64,000 nt of DNA from Ricordea florida (lineage: Eukaryota; Cnidaria; Anthozoa; Corallimorpharia; Ricordeidae), in contig OX453286.1 in assembly GCA_949710005.1 (NCBI GenBank), positions 4,517,201 through 4,581,200 of the forward strand. The letters run 5' to 3'. Numbering within the stretch: position 1 is the first letter of the stretch; each line of letters begins with the position of its first letter. Shown in pieces: positions 1 to 10,798 of the stretch. The notes below the pieces were generated by a model that saw only the letters and a program-made list of their open reading frames with translations, was not told where the DNA came from and made no database searches. Made by a program: the position numbers and the translations under genes.

Positions 1-125
1 GTCCCCTCTCCTTTGTGAGATAACTGTTTTACGTCCCTAGAATGATGGGTGGCGAAAACATGTGCATCTGAAGTATCAGCATCCAATAAATCTTTTCCAG
101 TGCTAGATAGTTACAGACTCAATTT
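1..125. repeat. Dispersed repeat, cut by window edge
   Basis: CTCCTTTGTGAGATAACTGT ... AGTGCTAGATAGTTACAG matches 17685-17810 (CCCTTTGTGAGATAGTTGTT ... AGTGCTAGATAGTGACA) and, inverted and partial, about 50279-50420. Confidence 0.65.
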
Positions 126-402
126 GCAGGACTGACCATTAGTAGTGGACCATGTTCTTGTTCATAAGTAAAATTATGAAGGTAAACTTGTGAACCCCCC
201 TTCCCCTTTGAAAGCTCCTAGCTATGCCCCCGTGTTTTACTTTTTGTATTTTATTTTCCCTTGTTTTTGGGTATGGCAGTGTATGATCAGCAGTCTTATA
301 CAAAGGAAAAAACCAAATGTAAAAATAATAACTATAAGATACATTGTATAACAAACACCTTATTGTGTCAATGGTGTTTTACTTTGTAAGTGGGGCACTT
401 AC

Positions 403-2692
403 ATGAAGTTGGTAGTCGAAAATTAACAACAGCTGAATGGAATAAACTGCTTCAGAATCTCCCAGGGGAAGCTGAATGTTGAAATGAAGACTGTCATACT
501 TTCCATCAAGGTTGGCATCCTCTTCCCAAGACTAAACAAATATAAAACACAAAAGGTAACTACATAATAATAATACTGTAAACTAGACTACCATATCAAA
601 ACATACATCATGTATTCTGTAGCCATACTCTTTCATTCTTCAAAATTCAGTATTCATTTATTTTGCCATTTACCACAAAAGAAAAGAAAAAAAAATAATA
701 ATAATAATAACACAAAACACTTGAAATTTATAATAACTTAAAGACAAAAGACTACCAATGTTTCAGGTGGTAATGACAAGGAAGCCTATAGAGAAGCCGA
801 AGGCTTCTGAACTATAGGCTTAAGAAATAATTTACAGGGTTTTCAATATGAATTGTAGCAGCAGGAGAATTGTGTAAAGTAGCAGGAGAATTGTGTAAAG
901 TAACAGGAGAATATTCTGAAAGCGCTCCATATCTGAATTTAAAACTAGCTCAGGCCATCTAAATTTGACCTTAGAATTCTTTGTAGTAGCAGGAGAATTC
1001 TTTGTAGTAGCTGGAGAATTCTTTGCAGTAGCCAGAGAATTCTTCGTAGTAAACGGAGAATATTTGTAGTAGCTGGAGAATTCTTCGATCTGTGATGCCT
1101 AATGAACACCCTGAATTTACACTTGCATTACCCTAAACATTACAGCTGCTACAGCAAGTAAAGGGTAATATCAACAAGCTCAACAAGCTTGGTGAATAAA
1201 GGATTTATTATGTGGCCACTTTGCTATGGTTTGTTTTGCGTGACAATGCAGGAAATCCCCAGCAGGCAGGATAGGCCAATCAGAACTTAGGATTTGTCTC
1301 ATCTTGCCCACTCACACTTTGATAAAACATGACGGGCATTTGAAAACATGCGTGAAATGTAAAAAACATGAGTCATAGGCAAGTGTTCTCTACATTTCTT
1401 AAGTGTTCTCAATTGTCAGGAGTGTTTAATCAGTGTCAAAAAAATGTTGATTAGAGGTAACATGGCGAAAAACAATAAAACATGCCTTTTTCTATGTTTT
1501 ATACTCTGATAAATGATAATAATTACATTATCAGTAATGGTAACAGGACTGAGTGGAGTCCAATTCAGTCTGTAATCATATGAGTGATTAACAAAATCGG
1601 AGGACCATGCAGCGGGAGTCCGATTTGTTTAATCACAAGTATGATTACAGATAGAATTGGACGACACAAAGTCCTGTTACCAACTAATCATAACTGCAAA
1701 AAATTTGAGGAAAAAACTCTGATGGTCAAACATGAACCTGTTAACGGTTTATCACCTCCATGACAAAGTTCACTGGGAAAAGGCATTTTTAAAGGTTATG
1801 GAGATATAAGTAAGGAGTATTGAGTCACAAAAGGAACAAAATAATGCGCCCCCGCTCTTGAATTTTGTAATTGGACACCTTGTTATTGGACACCTTGTTA
1901 TTGGACACTTTTGCTCACACACACCAATTTGGCGAAAAATAGGGCGTGCGGAAAACCAATTGGATTCGAGAAGTTTGTTATAGTAATGATTATGTTTTTT
2001 AGAATAGGAAATCCTTAATAGTCAGGGAGGAATACACGGTGAGGAGAATGTTAGTCACACACGGGACATGACTACACTTACTGTAGAATACCATAATATC
2101 AAAAGCTGGCTCATCCTCAGTGTAAAAACCTGTTACCTTCACGAGTGACGTAGAACAAAGAAAATAAAGAACAAAACAATAGAGACAGGGAATATAATAG
2201 AAAAAAAAAGAAAAACTTCACAGGTTTTTACAAGAGGTAAACCCCAAAAGCTGCATATAAAACCTTGACATACCCTTATAAGAGGTATTCTAAGTTTCTG
2301 CTGAAGCAAGTGATTAAAGTTCTGGAAAGTGCTATAGGCTAAATACGAGCCAGCGAAATTGCCTTGTACAACAAGAATGAGCTCGTGTTTGAACCTAACG
2401 CTGGGCTGCTCTCTGTAAGAACTTTCCTTGAGCCAGAAACCTGCAAATTTAGAAGCAGACAATTTATAAATTACTTGACTATTTCAGACACTCAGGGAAG
2501 CTAATTAGACGAAACAAGAAAACAAACAAACAAAGCCAGTACGGTGTCCCTACCGTGTGTCACGTAGGCGATTATTAATGGAGGAATAAACGTAAGAATA
2601 ACGACAAAGAATTGAAAAAGTGTTGCTTTACTGCAAATGTGGGTCTTGTATTTTTGACGGACAGGATGGGAATGCACTTCGTACATTGCCAT
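403..2692 (-). CDS. TMEM231: TMEM231, transition-zone membrane protein (5' part, runs off the left edge)
   Basis: Transmembrane protein 231 belongs to the MKS/B9 complex at the ciliary transition zone, which gates membrane-protein entry into cilia. Three coding exons are visible on the minus strand: 2692-2554, 2440-2274 and 531-403, joined in phases 1 and 0, with GT-AG borders. They encode residues 1-145 of a family that is normally about 310-320 long; the rest lies beyond position 1. The start MAMYEVHSHPV, a hydrophobic segment at about residues 23-44, the block GFWLKESSYREQPSVRF and the block IQLLLIFDYQLH all match the family. The start ATG at 2692 is the only one that gives the conserved N-terminus. 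The gene is divergent from ADAT1. Intron 2 (532-2273) holds repeats, including a minisatellite-bearing element and a foldback. The identification is strong; the later exons cannot be assessed. Confidence 0.93.
840..1125 (+). repeat. Dispersed repeat with ~21-bp minisatellite, TMEM231 intron 2
   Basis: Repeats of GTAGCAGGAGAATTCTTT and variants (TAGCTGGAGAATTCTTTG, TAGCCAGAGAATTCTTCG) around a unique block AAAACTAGCTCAGGCCATCT. A shorter second copy lies at 55150-55360. Confidence 0.8.
1545..1685. repeat. Foldback repeat, TMEM231 intron 2
   Basis: GGTAACAGGACTGAGTGGAG ... CAAAGTCCTGTTACC; inner arms CAATTCAGTCTGTAATCATA and TATGATTACAGATAGAATTG are also inverted. Confidence 0.75.
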
Positions 2693-3127
2693 TTTGAGAA
2701 AAACGGTTACGAATTAGTCTCAACATCTGCAAGCAAATATTCGCGCTAAAAAATTCCCTTCTTTTTAACAATGAGCCCACGTTCATATGTACTAAGCGGC
2801 CTATTTCGTTTTTAAAAATGTTAAAATTTATTATTAGGGGAGTCGCCAGGGAGGTACCAGATAAAAGGGCAAATTTGGCAAAAATGACAGCTTTTTAATA
2901 GCAAAATATGGAAAAAGAACAAAAGAATTCTTTTTGTGCTCATAGAAGTCATAATTCCTCCAAAAGACAAAAGTATTCCTTGATCCAAATTGTCAACCTA
3001 CTTTCCCTCCCCTAGACGTTCTTATTACTTCCAGCTGACCCAGTCTCTTATAGGATTCTCGCTTTCAAAATGGCGGATGACAATCCGCTGATTTATTTTC
3101 AAAGGAAAGTTTAACTTTTCCTCGATA
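2693..3127. promoter_or_regulatory. Shared divergent promoter region, TMEM231/ADAT1, with uORF
   Basis: Only 435 bp separate the two start codons, so the genes probably share a bidirectional promoter (inference). No TATA box stands out. On the plus strand, an AAAATGGCGG motif at 3067-3076 resembles a YY1-type initiator. Its ATG at 3070 opens a 14-residue uORF ending with TAA at 3112-3114, 13 bp before the ADAT1 start. Transcription starts cannot be placed from sequence alone. Confidence 0.5.
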
Positions 3128-6100
3128 ATGGCGAGCTGGCGTGACGATAACGAGTTTCCTGAAAAAGTAGCACAGTTGTGCTGTGACGCCTTCAAAAAGT
3201 TAAGCAAGAAAGGAAAACCGCAAGAGCACGAATGGACTCTTCTGTCCGCCATAATAGTTGAACAACAGCAAGGTTCACTCATCTTTTGTATGACTTTTTC
3301 GCTCTAATACGAAGTGAACTTAACACTAAAATTTGGATTCTGAAATAGTTGAGACTAGAAACGACATGAATCATCGCAGCCTGTCCTAGATGCCTGAAAT
3401 ATTCAATATGTTTAAATTACATATAGCTCCGGTGGCTTCATATTGCCTGCATGTTGAAGTCATATATATCCAATACACTGTTTTAGCATATACAATTTAG
3501 TTATTTGTCCGTAACAAAGCAAAAATGTGCAATCTGATAAATAATAAGTTTTGGTAAGACTTCCGCCCAGGTCCCAGGACTACTTCATTATGCATGCTGT
3601 AGAACTTTGAATTGTCTTGGGAAGTGCGCGTGCAAACATTTCTGAGAACGAAACCGTACGGCTACATCATGCATAATGAATTAGGGACCTGTGAGGAAAT
3701 CTTACCTAAGTTTTGATCGATTTTTTATTTCAAATCTCATTTTGTGCCAGATGACGATATCTACTTTAGGGAAGTCATTGCCATGGGAACAGGTTCCAAG
3801 TGTATTGGTAGAAACAGAATGTGCCCTAAAGGTAACAACCTTCAGAAATAACCTCTGAATAAATCAGTCAGATCCTCAGATACATGGCTGTTTTCATGAT
3901 TTAGAATGCAATAACTGCACTTTATGGTTGATGCCTTTGAGTGCTAAATGAACAGAAACTTGTACTGGTACCAGAAGTGTTTAGCATGGAACTTCTCCAT
4001 ACAAGAACAGTGCAATGCAAGGCCAACTGTTAATGTGAATCACAGCGATGATCAATTCAGACACCATGAATTGATCTGACACCAAATTCTCCAAGCTAAC
4101 TTGAAACCAAACGTATGGCAGTTGTCTGAGAGAGTTGTTACTCAGATCATGGGATTGAAAGGGTTAACTTGTTTTACCAGCAGCTGGTATACGTGTAATA
4201 TAAGAACTCTAAAGACTGTTTTTCATTTTCTGTGAACCATCATTGGTAATGTTTATTGTATACTGTACTTAAGATATTTGTTTTTGTTTTGCCCTGCCAT
4301 GTAGGGAATATTTTGAATGACAGTCATGCCGAGGTTATTGCAAGGAGGTGTTTTCTCAGGTACAGTATCCTTGTTTAAACCCTGTAAGTCAGGATAATGA
4401 TCAGCATTCAGTTTCTCTTAGTCACTATGATATTAAATAATTACAAAAGTTATCATAAATTGTGGGGATAGTTTCTAAAGATACAGGTGCTGCATCGGTG
4501 GGAAATTGAAACACAAGAAATTGGGATCATCAAAATAATCAAACAAATTGTTAAAGCGAGTTATATACCACTGTAAGGTAAGAGGAAGGTGCTGTGAGAT
4601 TTGTGTGTTAGCCCTTCACTCCGACACTGGGCTGACGCTTGAAATGTCAGCACCTCCTTTTACACCACAGCGATATAACTTACTTTATAAGTTTGTTTCA
4701 TTATTCCAATTTGTTATTGTGAATACCTACAGTACAGTATAATAATATTATGGGCATGTTTGGGAGTTATCATCTGTAATGGACTGTGTTCATGAATATT
4801 CTAACACATTCCCTTTACTAGTACTGCTACTACATGAAATGTTAATGGAGTCCACTATACAGAATTTGAATCTTAAAATTGGAGTTTATTGATGAGGAAG
4901 ATTGAAATGGTCTTATATATACAGTTGGGGTGTGAAATAGGTTGTTCAAACTTGTGGCCAGGAGTCTCTGTCATGTTCAAAAAGAGTTCTAATCTCTGAA
5001 TCTTGAATTTTAATACGATATGCAAGGTTCCCTGCAGTTCTAAGTTGGCTTTAATAAGCTTGAAGGTTTGGTTTTGAATGTTATCACGACAGTATAACAA
5101 TCTAGCAAAGAGTTGGATGTATCATTTTGCATCCTGTATAGGGTAATGTACCTGGAACTTAAACAAAACATGTTATGCTCGGCAAAACATCAGATAATAA
5201 TGTAACATATATGTCTGTGCTGTTTCAGGTATTTATATCAGCAACTGCTTTATGCATACAATGGACAGCCCAGTGTGTTTGATAACCAGCAAACAACAAG
5301 TAATTTATGCAAACTTAAAGAGGGAACATCATTCCATCTCTTCACCTCTCATACGCCTTGTGAGTAGACACGTTTACATGATACTGTATGTGTGCTTTTC
5401 AGATAGTGATGCCTGATGTTTCCCATTCCATGAATGCAATGACAAAACAGAAAAACACACTTGTGGGAGCAAGGCTGCTTGAGGGTCAGGAGGAAATGTA
5501 ATGTTTGTTGTTCACTTTTAATTAATAGCTTTCTTTAATTTGTTTTTGCCAGGTGGTGATGCATCCATCTTCCCAAAAGGATATGTTGACAACACTGTGA
5601 TTGTCAATGAAATGGGGCCTGGACCAGATCACATTTATTGCTGTCCCAATGGAGAAATCATCGTGAATTCAACCAAGAAAATATGTTTAGAAAGAGATAT
5701 TACTGTTCATACTGAGTGCAATCAGACGTTAATGGAGATGGAAAAACATTGTGACTTGCCAATACTGCAAAAAGGATCTTTGGCAACTGTTCAAAGGGAA
5801 AGCGATCGTGTATCAATAAAATGTGACAATGCTGAGTTAACATACACTGCTGATTCCAAATTGGAATCTTTTGTTGATTCTGGGAGAAAGAAACGAAAGT
5901 TCTGTGATTCCGAGTCACATTTTTCACCCCCTGAACAACATTTCAAAGATATACATAGAACTGGTGCAAAATGTGTTCCTGGTGGTAAGCAAGACCCCCT
6001 TATATCTGGTCTGGGTTACCACACTGTTGGTGTATTGCGCACAAAACCGGGGCGTGGTGATTCCACATTGTCAATGTCTTGTAGTGACAAAATAATGAAG

Positions 6101-8565
6101 TGGAATGTCCTTGGTTGTCAAGGAGCCTTGTTGTCATACTTCCTATCCTCCCCTGTTTACTTCTCCTCCATCACAGTTGGAAGTTGCCCATATGACGAAA
6201 ATGCGATGAACAGGGCCATCTACAAACGAGCACTAATGAGATCTTTAACTGATTTGCCCAAATGTTTTGTTGTGCAAAAGCCAAAGATCTTCAAGACCAA
6301 TGTGGAGTTTGAGCACAGTAGAAAGAAACGTGACGAGGAAATGTTGAAAATGGAAGGACAGAAAACAGGGTCACCATCTTCGGCAGGTGTTTAATGTGGT
6401 TGGTTTATTTGCTGTGAAACTAACTGTAGTTTCATTTACTTAAGTGGTAACAGCTGTTCACTCTGAAGTAACAATTTTGAATTATTTGTTAGTAACTTAT
6501 ATACTCACTGACTCCACCACCATATGCTGGTATGGGTACAGTAATTTTTCTTTGCCTTTTGTGGTTTTTATGCCTGATACTGTGGGTAATACTCAAGTCA
6601 AAGTGATTTAATATCACAACCCTAAAACCCACCTATGGAGTTAACTCCCTGATGTGTATTTAGATCAGTTTAGCTAAACATTCACTTCCTTTCATTGGTA
6701 AAATTAATAGTTAGTCAGAGCAACCAAGTCGTTGTGTCTGTCAAGTATTGTGGGGATAGTTTCACTATTACTCTGGTGCTGCGTTGGTGGGGAATTGGAA
6801 CACAAGAAATTGGGGTAATCAAACAAAGTGATAAAGTAAGTTATACCACCATAAAATAAAAGAGAGGTGCTGATGTTTTGAGCGTAAGCCCTTCGTCGAA
6901 GCTAATGACAATGAAGGGCTAATGCTTGAAAGGTCAGCACCTCTCTTTTACCTTACGTGGTGGTATAACTTACTTTAGCAATTTGTTTGATTATCCCAAA
7001 TTAATTTTGTCTGCCAACTGGTCAATCAGGTACAGTAGAGCTCTCTACATTCACGTTATCTCAAGCTGATATTTTGACAAGTGCTTCCTGGCATCTTATG
7101 TTTTTTCACTTATATTGTATGTATACTATTAATCAACACAAGATTTACAGTGCAACTACCCATACACATCATCTCATCATGATCCAGTATCTAAACAAAA
7201 GAATCTCTACAAAAGTTCTATATATTTTGCTTAAATTGCATATAATTTGCTCTATAACTGTACAAAACATATCAACATTCATTTTAGTGTGTAGAAACTC
7301 ACTACAAATTTGTTGTTCAGCATCAAAAACAGACATTCAATATTTGTGAAACTTTATTTGAATGGCCTTGGTTTGCGTAGTCACACTTTAATGCAATATT
7401 ACACAGTTTTACAAAATTTATAACCTTTTCTCTTGATTTAGCTATTATATGGATCAAGGATCCCTGCATTCATGAGGTTTCTGTTAATGGTTTGAAACAG
7501 GGAGTGACCAAGAAGGATCTTTTATCAAGTAAAGCCAGGTACATGTGGTCATGATCATTTCCAGTTTAACCCTTTCACTCCCAAGATCTCAGTAACAGTT
7601 CTCTAAGCAACTGCCTTACATTTGGTTTAAAGTTAGTTTGGAGAATTTGGTATCAGATCAATTCATGATTTAAGCGATTCTTGCTAACAGTTAACCATAC
7701 ATTGCCCTGTTCTTGTATAGAGAATTTCCATACTGATCACTTTAGGTTAATTGGCTTCAAACCAACTTGTTCTTAACCCTTTAAGCCCCTAGGGGTTTCC
7801 CTGTGTTGAGTAAAATCCTCTGGCATTAGCCAGAGTAAAATTTATAGTCACTCTTAGGGCTTAAAGGGTTAAGGGTTGGTTACAGACAAGAGCACCATGT
7901 GAGATATATATGTTATTTACTGGGCGGGAGGTCCGTATGGGAAAAAACTGTGCCCGAGGTTTTGAGTACTGCCCGAGGCCGAAGGCAGAGGGGCGTACTC
8001 AAGACCAAGGGCACAGTTTTTTCCCATACGGACCGACCTAGACCGGTAAATAACTTATTTATTTTTTCTGTTTGTTAGCTTTGTTTTCAATTTGCCGCAA
8101 ATAGCGCGGATAAAAATCCGGACCGTGGTCCGTATCGTAAAAAGCTGGACCGGTTACGAGCGAGCGATTAGCCAATCAGATTCGAGAATTTGGGATTCCG
8201 GCCCGCTGAGATGCTTCAGAAAAAAAATGTGATTTATTTATGACAGGGCGAGCATCAGCAAAGCCAGTCTTTTTGCCATATTCAAGTCCCTTGTCGCTGA
8301 CATCCCAAATGATAAACTTCCAGCCACGTTAAGGTATGATGTGTAGAAGTTACACACAAATCACATTTCAGTTAGAGATGTTTGCTTTGCCATTACTCAC
8401 TCAACTGAACGATATCAGTTATCGGATTGTTCACAGATGAAAGAGCTGCTTAAATGAACATATTGGAGAAATAGTAGACCGGTTAGCTCAGTTGGTAGAG
8501 CACCCGACTACCATGAGGGAGGTCGTGGGTTCTTAACCCCGGCCGGAACAACACTCAGGGTCTTT

Positions 8566-8598
<33 letters not shown>

Positions 8599-10174
8599 GA
8601 CATCTGCAAAATGGTTAGACTTTCTAGTCTTCTCTGATATGGACGATAAACCATAGGCCCCGTCTCACAACTCTTTATAACTGAATCGTAAATGTGGGAC
8701 GTAAAAGAACCCTTGGCACAGTTCGAAAAGAGTAGGGTGTGTTCCCAGTGTCATGGTCTAGCTGACTTGTGCCGTCATTGGTCTGGGTGGGTGGGGTGAG
8801 ATCATCTATGGACTGAGGCAGCTGCCAGAGGCGCCTTCTATATGTTGATGTCCAATCTCACCCTCTGGTTCCTCCGCAATTCAGCTATTAGCTTCAAGTG
8901 AGGAAAAATGGCACCCACTTTGACTCTGAATTTGTAGGTATTTTGTGATTACTGGTGACCCATTCACTCCCAAGATTTGAACAGCAATTCTCCTAAACAA
9001 GTGCCATACACCTCCTAATTAACTAGTTAAGAGAATTTGGTGATACATCAACTCAGTATTCTTGGGTTGATCTGGCCCTTGCTAAATTTTCTTCAGTTTT
9101 CTTGGTGTTGCACTGATCTTGAGAAGTTGTGAACTGATCAAATCTGGGAGTGGAAGGGTTAAAAAGGAGGAAGGATGCAAAAAAGATGCCAATTTTTATT
9201 TCTAAGAGTGTCAACTAAGAGAAATGAAAGTAAATCACATGTATCTTTCTCTAAGCCTGTCCAAATATTTTAGACAAGACAGTCTTCAATGCTTGGCCAG
9301 CTGGAGAGAAAATACCAGGACTGTTATAGCAGGTAATCACGTGGTTTCAACTGCAATTTGGAATAAACGAAAACAAGAAAATCTTATGTAGGCTGAGTGC
9401 AACTTAACATCTTTAAAAAATTAACAAGTGCCTATTTGTACAAAACTGCAATCAAAATCATTTGATTACTTGTTAATGATAGCGTACATGCAAAAATTTA
9501 ATTTCAAATTTCTGCACTATTTGGGTTTAATTGCCATGCTCTCAATCAATCAGCCTGTTGAGAGGCCCTGCCAGGGGGGGTCCCAGGTCGCTTGTCGGAA
9601 TTTTAAAATGCCTCGTGTCAGCGTTTTGTCAAGGCTTCACGTTGCTGTCGGAAATTAAGGGACAACTACTTCAGTTCTTTGTCACTAATTCTCGGCTTTG
9701 ATGTCGCTGTCGACATTTTTAATAGAATGGCAGTCGTTTGTCGCTATTTCATTTGGTCGCTGTCGCTACTTTTCGGCCCGTGTCGCTTGTCGGAATTTAC
9801 CCTGGCAGGGCCTCTGTTGAACTGTTGCATTAGATTATTTAGTAACAGCAGGTATTTCATGCTTTGTTCCACCTAAACAGATTCCTTTTTATAGTTCATT
9901 GCTGACCAGTAAAAGGAAGGTAGCTTGTTCCAATACCAAACTCATGCACTAAAATAAAATACAAACCACGTAAGAAGGGTTAAGGTAATCTTTTAATGAA
10001 ACACAGAAAGATCTCTTGATATAGTTCTGTTCTTTTCCCTCCAGAAACAACCAGTTTGGGACCTACATAGAGACTAAAACAGGTGCTGTCAAATACAGTC
10101 AAGCAAGACAGTCATTCCTGACAGTATTTCCCACTTGGATGTCAAAACCAAAGGAACTTGTTGAATTTACATGA
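3128..10174 (+). CDS. ADAT1: ADAT1, tRNA-specific adenosine deaminase 1
   Basis: ADAT1 deaminates adenosine 37 of eukaryotic tRNA-Ala to inosine, using a zinc-dependent deaminase fold related to ADARs. Eight exons were built: 3128-3272, 3751-3831, 4305-4359, 5229-5359, 5553-6386, 7442-7538, 8247-8333 and 10045-10174. Phases match at every joint and give 519 residues (human about 500). Visible catalytic signature: HAEVIARR (His83 and Glu85), PCGDAS (Cys138) split between exons 4 and 5, and [13 protein letters not shown] with the third zinc ligand at Cys314. The KPGRGDST block at about residues 302-309 also matches ADAT1. Exon 5 is large (834 bp). Direct splicing of exon 7 to exon 10045 gives the same spacing as human ADAT1, so an exon-like segment at 9279-9332 was left out. 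Introns carry many foldback repeats. The gene is convergent with GABARAPL2. Confidence 0.93.
3545..3716. mobile_element. MITE, same family as in the 391-bp duplication
   Basis: Inverted ends TTGGTAAGACTTCCGCCCAG and GACCTGTGAGGAAATCTTAC with internal ACTTCATTATGCATGC / GCATAATGAA. Located in ADAT1 intron 1. More diverged than the two copies at 56 kb. Confidence 0.75.
3978..4168 (-). repeat. Foldback repeat (CCCTTTCACTCCCAAGATCT family), ADAT1 intron 2
   Basis: Minus-strand copy, ending GATCATGGGATTGAAAGGGT. It contains AATTCTCCAAGCTAACTTG, shared inverted with 7567-7770. Further copies lie at about 8958-9165, 26162-26345, 49743-49830 and 54180-54310. Confidence 0.6.
4462..4730 (+). repeat. 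Foldback repeat (GGGGATAGTTTC family), ADAT1 intron 3
   Basis: Contains GGGGATAGTTTCTAAAGATA, AATTGAAACACAAGAAATTG, AGTTATATACCACTG and the inverted GTCAGCACCTCCTTTTAC. It is degenerate and lacks most of the central hairpin. Confidence 0.6.
6748..7010 (+). repeat. Foldback repeat (GGGGATAGTTTC family), ADAT1 intron 5
   Basis: Full-length but diverged. Left arm AAGTAAGTTATACCACCATA ... AGAGAGGTGCTGATG; right arm GGTCAGCACCTCTCTTTTAC ... GGTGGTATAACTTACTTTA. Confidence 0.7.
7130..7385 (+). repeat. Dispersed repeat, ADAT1 intron 5 (pair with 42040-42320)
   Basis: Shares AGAATCTC, AAAGTT..TATAT, TGCATATAATT, GCTCTATA, GTAGAAACTC, ACAAATTTGTTGTT and TCAAAAACAGACATTCAA with 42040-42320 in the same orientation and order. 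Confidence 0.7.
7567..7770 (+). repeat. Foldback repeat (CCCTTTCACTCCCAAGATCT family), ADAT1 intron 6
   Basis: Starts AACCCTTTCACTCCCAAGAT; contains GTTTGGAGAATTTGGTATCA and GCCCTGTTCTTGTATAGAGA, the complement of blocks in the 3978 copy. Confidence 0.6.
7774..7872. repeat. Hairpin repeat (AACCCTTTAAGCCC family), ADAT1 intron 6
   Basis: AACCCTTTAAGCCCCTAGGG against CTTAGGGCTTAAAGGGTTAA, with GGCATTAGCCAGAGTAAAAT inside. Confidence 0.75.
7912..8054. repeat. Foldback repeat (GTTATTTACC / GGTAAATAAC family), ADAT1 intron 6
   Basis: A long palindrome: GTCCGTATGGGAAAAAACTG against CAGTTTTTTCCCATACGGAC, ending GGTAAATAAC. Related copies lie at about 19510-19636 (OTUD6B intron 7), 53755-53889 and, more diverged, 55540-55720 (RABGGTA introns). 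Confidence 0.8.
8474..8860 (+). mobile_element. tRNA-derived SINE in ADAT1 intron
   Basis: The head (about 8476-8548) is tRNA-like: an A-box (TTAGCTCAGTTGGTAGAGC), an anticodon-arm-like segment, a B-box-like GGGTTCTTAACCCC and an acceptor end CCGG complementary to the start. An unrelated body follows (ACACTCAGGGTCTTTAAATA onward). The B box has TTCTTAA where TTCGAA is expected, and there is no CCA or terminator, so it is a SINE and not a working tRNA gene. The 3' end is approximate. Confidence 0.7.
9551..9815. mobile_element. Inverted-repeat element, ADAT1 intron 7
   Basis: Ends GAGGCCCTGCCAGGG and CCCTGGCAGGGCCTC are perfect inverted repeats; the subterminal GTCGCTTGTCGGAATTT occurs in both halves. 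Non-coding. Confidence 0.75.
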
Positions 10175-10798
10175 TGACACTGGTTGGAAACTGTTAAATT
10201 GTAAAAATAGAACATCAACTTGATATACACCGTATCACAAGACACATGCAAATAACATTACTCCAAATTTACAGTATGTATCCATCACCAAAAAACTGCA
10301 CAGCCAATGTCATTTGTTTTGGTTTGTAAATATGACAAAAAGAACTATTGATGTGTGGAAAGAAAAGTGCTGATTCCCTTTAAGTTAAACCTGGTGTGAA
10401 CTTTAGGAAAGGAAAATACCCAATTAAGCGTTCTAACCATTACGTACTGGTAACTTTTTGATACTGAATGATAAACTTGATTGGTGTGAGCTTATTCTAC
10501 AATCTGCCTTATATTTACAAAGCTAGAACATCTTTGTCTTTTTAATCGAGCATTACTAACAAGCAGACTGGTTTCTAAGACAGTATTGAATTCCTAGACG
10601 CTACCTCCTGAGTTTACACTTGTCTAGGACATCTCAGAACTGTTTTTAATTACAATAAATGATTGGCAATTTCATGTCATTTGTGATGAAGAGTTGAACA
10701 CACACTTCAGAGGCTATAAACATCTACACAAGTATAAGAGAACAATAGGGCCAGAGCTAAGTACAACAGGGTTTTCCAGTGATTTCAATCCTTCCCAG

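Noticed and set aside
8474..8550. Functional tRNA gene on the plus strand
   Set aside because: B-box is changed, the anticodon arm is poor, and a SINE body follows without a Pol III terminator.
9274..9332. ADAT1 exon starting at the TTTTAG acceptor (9274)
   Set aside because: The frame after the joint does not continue into the last exon, and direct 8333-10045 splicing fits the family better.
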